Below, piece after piece: positions 58,759 through 64,000 of a stretch of DNA of 64,000 nt. The notes beneath the pieces were generated by a model. The model searched no databases, was not told where the DNA came from, and worked only from the letters and a program-made list of their open reading frames with translations. Where the stretch lies: assembly GCF_001536285.1 (NCBI RefSeq), contig NZ_FAOZ01000041.1, positions 1 through 64,000 on the forward strand. The letters are read 5' to 3'. Each line of letters starts with the position of its first letter. Within the stretch, counting starts at the first letter, position 1. The DNA comes from Parafrankia irregularis. GTDB taxonomy: Bacteria; Actinomycetota; Actinomycetes; Frankiales; Frankiaceae. Position numbers and translations under genes: made by a program.

Positions 58759-59005
58759 GTCAGGCTCCTCTGTGGACGCGCTCCTCCGGCGCGTCCACAG
58801 TCGCACAGCCCTGTCGGCGGGGTGGTGGCGCCAGCCCGTCAATCGTCAAGATAATCAACACTGTTGACGGCCGCCGGTGCGTATTGTCGATCTTGAAGAG
58901 TGGCGGCGGACGACAGAACGGCACGGCGATGCGGTGGTACGACGGGTTGCAGGTGTCGCGGACGCCAGCGGTGTGGTGTGGCGGTGCCCGATGCAGGATG
59001 ACGGC

Positions 59006-59467
59006 ATGGCTGAACCGCGCCCGGTGCCCGTGCCGCATCCGCTGATCGAGGCTCTCGGTCTGCAGCCGCATCCGGAGGGCGGGTGGTACCGGCGGACCTG
59101 GCAGTCACCGCTCGAGCTCGACGCGCATGGCGGGGTACGGCCGGTGGCGACCGCGATCTCCTTCCTGCTGCTGCCGGGGGAGGTCTCGCACTGGCACCGG
59201 GTGCGCTCGGACGAGCTGTGGTTCTGGCAGGGCGGCGGAGCACTGCTGCTGACCGAGGGCGGGACGCAGGACGCCCCGGGCGCGACGACCGGGTACCGAC
59301 TGGGGCCGGAGCCGGCGGTGGGCGGCGCCGAGCGGGTACAGCACCTGGTGCCCGCGAACGTCTGGCAGACCGCCCGGCCGGCCGGTGCGGAACACGTTCT
59401 GGTCGGCTGCGTGGTGGCGCCCGGGTTCGACTTCGCCGACTTCGAGCTGCTGGACACCCCGGGCTGA
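59006..59467 (+). CDS. Cupin_5 (DUF985) protein
   Basis: 153 residues from the ATG at 59006, with AGGATG upstream; an ATG at 58991 is possible. It begins HPLIEALGLQPHPEGGWYRR and has ISFLLLPGEVSHWHRVRSDE with ELWFWQGG, which is the DUF985 cupin signature. His residues in SHWHR and the Glu in DELWFW would form the metal or ligand site. AEHVLVGCVVAPGFDFADFE closes the barrel. The family is thought to bind nucleotide-sugar-like or small acidic ligands. It may be transcribed with the TetR gene, 66 bases further on, but that has its own promoter. Confidence 0.85.
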   Translation: MAEPRPVPVPHPLIEALGLQPHPEGGWYRRTWQSPLELDAHGGVRPVATAISFLLLPGEVSHWHRVRSDELWFWQGGGALLLTEGGTQDAPGATTGYRLGPEPAVGGAERVQHLVPANVWQTARPAGAEHVLVGCVVAPGFDFADFELLDTPG

Positions 59468-59520
59468 CCCGCCCCGCGCGGGGCTGCCGGTTCCTTCGGG
59501 TCTGTTCCGCGGTGTCCGCC

Positions 59521-59526
59521 TACGCT
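59521..59526 (+). promoter_or_regulatory. -10 element of a leaderless promoter
   Basis: TACGCT lies seven bases before the GTG at 59534 of the TetR gene, and no ribosome site is present. Confidence 0.4.
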
Positions 59527-59533
59527 GTGTGGG

Positions 59534-60106
59534 GTGCACAGAGGTGGCTGGGCCGGGGATCCGCCGGCGACGGACGAGGAGGCCGCCGCCCGGATCGTCG
59601 CCGCGGCCAGGGCCTGTATCGAGGTCGATGGGACCGGCTCGGACCTGGCGAAGGTCGCCCGGCGCGTCGGGGTCACCCGCCAGACGGTCTACCGCTACTT
59701 CCCGACCAGGCGGGCCCTGTTCGAGGCTGTCGCGGAGCAGGGTGTGGAGGCGCTGGTGGTCGGGATGGCCGCGAGCCTCACCGGCGTCGACGATCCCCGG
59801 GACGCGCTCGTCCGGCTGATGCTGCACTGCGTCCGGACGTTGCCGAACGACCCGGGCCTGTCCTTCATCGCGCAGCCGGGCCGCGGTGACGCGCTGATCA
59901 CCACGGCGGACGCGCCGCGGCTCACCCTGGCGGTGCTCGACCGGCTGCCGATCGCTCTCGACCTGGACGAGCGGGCCCGGGCGGCGCTCGCCGAGCACAT
60001 GGTGCGGCTGCTGCAGTCGCTGCTGCTCGACGAGACCACCCAGCTGCGTTCCGACGAGGACCTGGGTGTCTTCCTGCATGCCTGCCTCGACCACCACGTG
60101 GCGTAG
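59534..60106 (+). CDS. TetR-family transcriptional regulator
   Basis: 190 residues, GTG at 59534, likely leaderless. N-terminal HTH: ARIVAAARACIEVDGTGSDL, AKVARRVGVTRQTVYRYFPT, RRALFEAVAEQG. The YRYFPT recognition-helix end is a hallmark of TetR. The C-terminal ligand domain is helical and unassigned. It precedes the alcohol/aldehyde dehydrogenase pair, 275 bases apart, and is a candidate controller. The gap contains AT-rich TATCTATACATTTG near 60114, a possible operator or promoter. Confidence 0.88.
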   Translation: MHRGGWAGDPPATDEEAAARIVAAARACIEVDGTGSDLAKVARRVGVTRQTVYRYFPTRRALFEAVAEQGVEALVVGMAASLTGVDDPRDALVRLMLHCVRTLPNDPGLSFIAQPGRGDALITTADAPRLTLAVLDRLPIALDLDERARAALAEHMVRLLQSLLLDETTQLRSDEDLGVFLHACLDHHVA

Positions 60107-60381
60107 CCAAAATATCTATACATTTGTTGCTCTCGCTGGGCCTGGAGTGGTTGTCGGCCCACCTCCTGTTGAGTCCACGATCGGTTGAAACATGTAGATC
60201 TGTGCCTTAGGGTTTCGCGCATCGCTGTTGCGGTGTTCCCGGCAGCCGGCAGGTCCGCTGCCCGGTGAGCCCGTCGCCTCGTCGCCTCCTCGGCGCACCG
60301 GCCCTGGACGCGCTGATCTCGACAGGCCGATCGGTGAATCACTGATCTTGAACTGCTGACCTTGAAGAACGGGAGTGCCGG

Positions 60382-61485
60382 ATGAAGGTGACCGCGGCGG
60401 TGCTGCGGCAGGCGGACGGCCCCTACGCCCTGGAGGAGGTCGAGCTCGACCCGCCGGGGCCGGGGGAGGTCCTCGTCCGGGTCGTCGGCGCGGGCATGTG
60501 CCACACGGACGTCGTGCCGCGTGAGGAGAGGTCGCCGGCGCAGCCGCCGGTCATCACCGGGCACGAGGGTTCCGGGGTGGTCGAGGCGGTCGGTGACGGG
60601 GTGACCCGGGTGTCGGTGGGCGACCACGTGGTGCTGTCCTTCGACTCGTGCGGCGAGTGCGCGAGCTGTCAGCGCGGGGTGCCGCCCTACTGTGACCTGT
60701 TCCTGTTCCGCAACTTCTTCGGCCGGCGTCTCGACGGCACCACCGGTGTGCGTGACGCGGCCGGCGGCGAGATCGCCTCGCGCTGGTTCGGCCAGTCCTC
60801 GTTCGCCACGTACTGCGTCGCGGCCGAGCGCGGGGTGGTGGTCGTCGACCGTGATCTGCCGCTGGAGAAGCTGGGGCCGCTCGGTTGCGGCATCCTCACC
60901 GGCGCGGGCTCCGTGCTCGTCGACCTGGACGTCCGCGCGGGTGCCAGCTTCGTGGTGTTCGGCGCCGGGGCGGTGGGGCTCGCGGCGGTGATGGCGGCGA
61001 AGGTCGCCGGCGCCGACCCGATCATCGCGGTGGACCTGCACCAGCACCGGCTGGATCTCGCCGTCGAGCTCGGTGCGACCCACACCCTGGACGGTCGCAG
61101 CGCGGATCTGGTGTCCCAGATCCAGGCGCTGACCGGCGGTGGTGCCGACTACACCTTCGACACCACCGGCAACCCGACCGTGATCGGCAACGCCGTGGGC
61201 GCGCTGCGCGCCGGCGGGCACTGCGGGATGGTGGGCATCCAGACCGAGCCGATCACCTTCGACACGATCACGCTGCTCGGCAAGCGGCTCTCCAACATCC
61301 TGGAGGGCGGTGCCGATCCGCAGGTGGTGATCCCGCGGCTGATCGAGCTGTGGCGCGCCGGCCGGTTCCCGTTCGACCGGCTGATCGAGACCTTCCCGCT
61401 GGCGGAGATCAACGCCGCGGAGGAGGCGTCCCTTTCCGGCAAGGTCGTCAAGCCGGTCCTGCTCCCGTCGGAGGCCTCCGCATGA
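60382..61485 (+). CDS. Zinc-dependent alcohol dehydrogenase (aryl-alcohol type)
   Basis: 367 residues, ATG at 60382 with GGGAG upstream. Catalytic zinc: Cys in AGMCHTD, His in GHEGSG, third ligand Cys in LGCGILTGAG. Structural zinc: CGECASCQRGVPPYC, four Cys. The NAD site is VVFGAGAVGLAAVMAAK, and Asp after the second strand (IIAVDLHQ) indicates NAD rather than NADP. Class III/aryl-alcohol-like MDR enzymes oxidise benzyl or longer-chain alcohols to aldehydes. The aldehyde dehydrogenase start overlaps its stop (ATGA). Confidence 0.92.
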   Translation: MKVTAAVLRQADGPYALEEVELDPPGPGEVLVRVVGAGMCHTDVVPREERSPAQPPVITGHEGSGVVEAVGDGVTRVSVGDHVVLSFDSCGECASCQRGVPPYCDLFLFRNFFGRRLDGTTGVRDAAGGEIASRWFGQSSFATYCVAAERGVVVVDRDLPLEKLGPLGCGILTGAGSVLVDLDVRAGASFVVFGAGAVGLAAVMAAKVAGADPIIAVDLHQHRLDLAVELGATHTLDGRSADLVSQIQALTGGGADYTFDTTGNPTVIGNAVGALRAGGHCGMVGIQTEPITFDTITLLGKRLSNILEGGADPQVVIPRLIELWRAGRFPFDRLIETFPLAEINAAEEASLSGKVVKPVLLPSEASA

Positions 61486-62933
61486 CCACCGTCATCGAAC
61501 GCGACCAGCTTCTCGTCGGCGGCGTCTGGCGCCAGCCCGCCGGCTCCGGGCGGATCGAGGTCCACTCGCCGCACGACGGGCACCTCGTCGCCACTGTTCC
61601 CGAGGCGACCCGTGCCGACGCCGACGCCGCGATCGCCGCGGCGTCGGCGGCGCTGGCGGGCAGCATCTGGTCACCGGGAGCCGGCAAGGAACGCGCGGAG
61701 CTGATCCGGAAGGTGTCGGCGGGGCTGCAGGCCCGGGCCGAGGAGCTCGCCGGGATCATCACCGACGAGATGGGCTCGCCGGCGGCGTTCTCGCTGTTCG
61801 GGCAGGCCATCGGTTCCGCCATGGTCATCGAGGGCTTCGCGGACGTCGCCGAGAGCTTCCCCTTCGAGCAGGAGCGCCCCGGGCTGATGGGGCGCTGCCT
61901 GATCCAGAAGGTCCCGGTCGGGGTCGCGGTGGGAATCGTGCCGTGGAACGTGCCGATCTTCCTGTCGTGCATGAAGCTCGGGGCGGCGCTCGCGGCGGGC
62001 GCCCCGATCATCCTGAAGCCGCCGCCGGAGGCGCCGGCCAGCTCGTTCCTGCTGGCCGAGGTGCTGCTCGCGGCGGACGTCCCGCCGGGGCTGGTGAGCA
62101 TCCTGCCCGGCGGCGCGGAGCTCGGCCGGTATCTGGTCGGGCATCCGGGTGTGGACAAGGTGTCGTTCACGGGCAGCAGCGCGGCGGGCCGGACGGTCGG
62201 GGCCACCTGCGGTGAGCTGATGAAGCGTGTCACGCTGGAGCTGGGCGGCAAGTCGGCCGGTGTCATCCTCGACGACGCGGATCTCGCGACCGTCGTCCCG
62301 CAGCTGCTCGACTCGGGGTTGCAGAACAACGGGCAGGTGTGCGCGGCGCAGAGCCGCATCCTGGTGCCGGCGTCGCGGTACGACGAGGTCATCGACGCGC
62401 TCGCCGACCACATCCGCGGTCTGACCGTCGGTGACCCGAGCGACATGGCTACCGCGATCGGCCCGCTGGTTTCGGCGCGGCAGCGTGACCGGGTCGAGGG
62501 CTATCTCGCCGACGGACGGGCCAGCAGCGCCCGGCTCGTCGTCGGTGGCGGCCGTCCGGCCGGGCTGGACGCCGGCCACTATGTCGAGCCGACCCTGTTC
62601 GCCGATGTCGACAACGCCAGCCGGATCGCCCGTGAGGAGATCTTCGGGCCGGTGGTGACGGCGATCCGCTACCACGATGACGACGAGGCGGTCGCGATCG
62701 CCAACGACTCGGACTACGGGCTGTCCGGCTCGGTCTGGACCGCCGATGTCGCCCGCGGGGTGGCGTTGGCCAGCCGGATCCGCACCGGTACCTGTGCGGT
62801 CAACTCGGTCGCGATCGTCGAGCCGCGCAGTCCTTTCGGCGGTTTTCGGCAGTCCGGGGTCGGGCGGGAGATGGGCCCCGAGGGTGTCGAGGCCTACCTG
62901 GAGACCCGCACGGTCGTGCTGCCGTTCGGATAG
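61482..62933 (+). CDS. NAD(P)-dependent aldehyde dehydrogenase
   Basis: 483 residues, overlapping the alcohol dehydrogenase by four bases. Catalytic Cys in NNGQVCAAQSR, general base Glu in TLELGGKSAGV. The cofactor region GIVPWNVPIFLSCMKLGAAL with LKPPPEAPASS and FTGSSAAGRTVGA is intact. FGGFRQSGVGREMGPEGVEA marks the end of the fold. With the upstream enzyme, it should turn an alcohol via its aldehyde to the acid. The pair is followed by a hairpin terminator. Confidence 0.93.
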   Translation: MTTVIERDQLLVGGVWRQPAGSGRIEVHSPHDGHLVATVPEATRADADAAIAAASAALAGSIWSPGAGKERAELIRKVSAGLQARAEELAGIITDEMGSPAAFSLFGQAIGSAMVIEGFADVAESFPFEQERPGLMGRCLIQKVPVGVAVGIVPWNVPIFLSCMKLGAALAAGAPIILKPPPEAPASSFLLAEVLLAADVPPGLVSILPGGAELGRYLVGHPGVDKVSFTGSSAAGRTVGATCGELMKRVTLELGGKSAGVILDDADLATVVPQLLDSGLQNNGQVCAAQSRILVPASRYDEVIDALADHIRGLTVGDPSDMATAIGPLVSARQRDRVEGYLADGRASSARLVVGGGRPAGLDAGHYVEPTLFADVDNASRIAREEIFGPVVTAIRYHDDDEAVAIANDSDYGLSGSVWTADVARGVALASRIRTGTCAVNSVAIVEPRSPFGGFRQSGVGREMGPEGVEAYLETRTVVLPFG

Positions 62934-62941
62934 CTGATCCG

Positions 62942-62977
62942 GGTTCGGGCCGGCGGCGTTCACCGCCGGCCCGAACC
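62942..62977 (+). terminator. GC-rich hairpin terminator after the dehydrogenase pair
   Basis: A perfect 15-bp stem, 62942-62956 with 62963-62977, around a 6-base loop. It starts nine bases after the stop. No T-run follows, as is common in actinobacteria. Confidence 0.75.
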
Positions 62978-63011
62978 GCGGGTGAACGCCGCCTGGCGCG
63001 TTTGGCGAGTC

Positions 63012-63064
63012 GCAAGAGTGAACGATTCTGGTCGTTCCGACGACCAGAATCCTTCGTTCTTGCG
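63012..63064. repeat. 53-bp palindromic element, copy B
   Basis: An inner perfect hairpin, GATTCTGGTCGT (63024-63035) with ACGACCAGAATC (63040-63051) around TCCG, is flanked by GCAAGA and TTCTTGC arms. The length and the CCAGAATC offset equal copy A at 48789. It lies between convergent genes. Confidence 0.75.
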
Positions 63065-63121
63065 GGTTGCCAGGCGAATTTGCGCCTTTTATGCCCCTCT
63101 TGTGGGGAAGGGGCTGGGCTG

Positions 63122-64000
63122 TCAGGCGGCGAGCAGGTCGAGGGTGCCCAGATCGCGGATCGCCGCACACGCGTTCGTGATCATCGAGAGGAACATCCGG
63201 TGGGAGTTCTCGGTGGGCTCGTTCGTGGCGTAGACGGCGCCGAGAACGGTGATCAGCGGTGCCTGAAGGGTCCCGAGGCGGTAGTCGTGGAAGGACGCCT
63301 CGAACGGATAGTCCGGCACCCCGATCTCGGCGAGACGGTCGTGGTAGGCGCGGACCAGTGCCTTCTCGTGTGACCGGCGAAGCTCCGGGGTGAGGGCGGT
63401 GGCGAGGAAGTAGGCGACGTCGCGGCCGGGGAAGCCGATCTCGAGCGACTGCCAGTCGACCGCCATGACCTCGGTGGGCAGCCCGTCGGTGGCTTCGGAG
63501 AAGAGCAGGTTGTCGAGCCGGTAGTCCCCGTGGATCAGGCTGTGCCGGCCGCCGATGTGGCTGCCCCAGCGGCCGAACAGATCGGCTGTGCGGTGGAGGG
63601 TGTCGAGGTCGCTGGGGGAGAGGTCCGGGCCGAAGCGGTCGACGAAGGGCCCGGCGGCCGTCGCGAACAGCTCGCCGAAGAAGCCGATGGCGGCCTCGTC
63701 GCTGTGGCGCAGCCAGCTGGCGGTGTCACGCAGACCCTCCTGGCCCCAGAAGGGGGCGTGCAGGCCGGCGAGGTTGCGGATCGCGGCGTGGGCCTGGGTG
63801 GGGGTGGCGCCGTGGACCTGGGAGCCGGGCCGGGACGGGTGTGCGTCCTCGAGGACGAGGGTGAAGCTGTGGCCGTCGGTGGTGATGTCGGCGCTCCAGC
63901 AGCGGGGGACGCGGATCTGCGCGCCGGTGGCGAAGCTGCGGTAGTAGCCGACCTCGCTGCGGTAGCCGGGTGCGATCTGGGCGCGTCCGGCGGGGGTGCC
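63122..64000 (-). CDS. APH-like phosphotransferase, C-terminal part (cut by window edge)
   Basis: 292 residues are present; the N-terminus lies beyond the right edge. The active site is HSLIHGDYRLDNLLF (H-G-D-x-R-x-x-N), followed by MAVDWQS, where Asp binds metal. GYRSEVGYYRSFATG and FTLVLEDAHPSRPGSQ fit an aminoglycoside-phosphotransferase / ecdysteroid-kinase-like fold. Such actinobacterial members phosphorylate small alcohols or act in lipid or CoA-linked catabolism more often than in resistance; the substrate is unknown. Confidence 0.85.
   Translation of the reverse strand, partial: GTPAGRAQIAPGYRSEVGYYRSFATGAQIRVPRCWSADITTDGHSFTLVLEDAHPSRPGSQVHGATPTQAHAAIRNLAGLHAPFWGQEGLRDTASWLRHSDEAAIGFFGELFATAAGPFVDRFGPDLSPSDLDTLHRTADLFGRWGSHIGGRHSLIHGDYRLDNLLFSEATDGLPTEVMAVDWQSLEIGFPGRDVAYFLATALTPELRRSHEKALVRAYHDRLAEIGVPDYPFEASFHDYRLGTLQAPLITVLGAVYATNEPTENSHRMFLSMITNACAAIRDLGTLDLLAA

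Noticed and set aside
60114-60210. AT-rich stretch with loose inverted repeats before the alcohol dehydrogenase
   Set aside because: The arms match imperfectly and are 70 bases apart; only noted as a possible promoter or operator.

Overview
The window is high-GC actinobacterial DNA. Coding sequences show strong GC third-position bias, GTG starts are common, and several genes look leaderless. The gene content suggests a Frankia-like or related actinomycete: an HNH endonuclease of the DUF222/HNH type, F420-type luciferase-like oxidoreductase, BTAD/LuxR giant regulator, Ser/Thr kinase with FHA proteins, many Tat/lipoprotein ABC binding proteins and a WXG100 system. The genus is an inference; no rRNA, tRNA, prophage or CRISPR was found.

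Left part (1-15.1 kb): the 3' end of an HNH endonuclease; a DUF6529-like membrane protein, Rieske and tail-anchored FHA trio; an MFS exporter; a DUF2510 membrane protein behind a tiny leader ORF; an ODP-type metallo-beta-lactamase; a GNAT remnant; a NERD protein; a Ser/His-rich membrane protein. Next come an alkylsulfatase-type 2-oxoglutarate dioxygenase and, divergently, a complete Dpp/Opp-type ABC importer (lipoprotein, two permeases, fused double ATPase), then an ECF sigma factor.

Centre (15.3-35.3 kb): a type VII secretion-like island. It encodes a beta-helix/EccA-like AAA+ fusion, a 2634-residue protein with an ESX-like N-terminus and RHS/YD-like repeats, an ESX-like Thr-rich protein, two adjacent WXG100 proteins, a three-ATPase EccC/EssC coupling protein, a membrane protein and a membrane-anchored ricin-B lectin. 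EccB, EccD, EccE and mycosin are not in the window. A 40-bp perfect palindrome and an 18-bp repeat array sit between the divergent giant gene and the ESX genes. This island is the best candidate for an under-described system.

Right part (35.7-64 kb): a DUF2231-Rieske protein, small membrane protein, Ser/Thr kinase, class III nucleotide cyclase, and an FAD-linked oxidase divergent from a BTAD-ATPase-LuxR regulator. Then come three branched-chain-type binding lipoproteins without permeases. Two of these are a tandem duplication that carried along a piece of the neighbouring DNA polymerase I-like gene, now a 105-bp relic. Other genes encode a YiiX-like papain-fold hydrolase, an AttH/CrtC-like protein, an LLM oxidoreductase, an acetyl-CoA hydrolase/transferase, a cupin, a TetR regulator, a coupled alcohol/aldehyde dehydrogenase pair, and the 3' part of an APH-like phosphotransferase. 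A 53-bp palindromic element occurs twice, 14 kb apart, in intergenic DNA.
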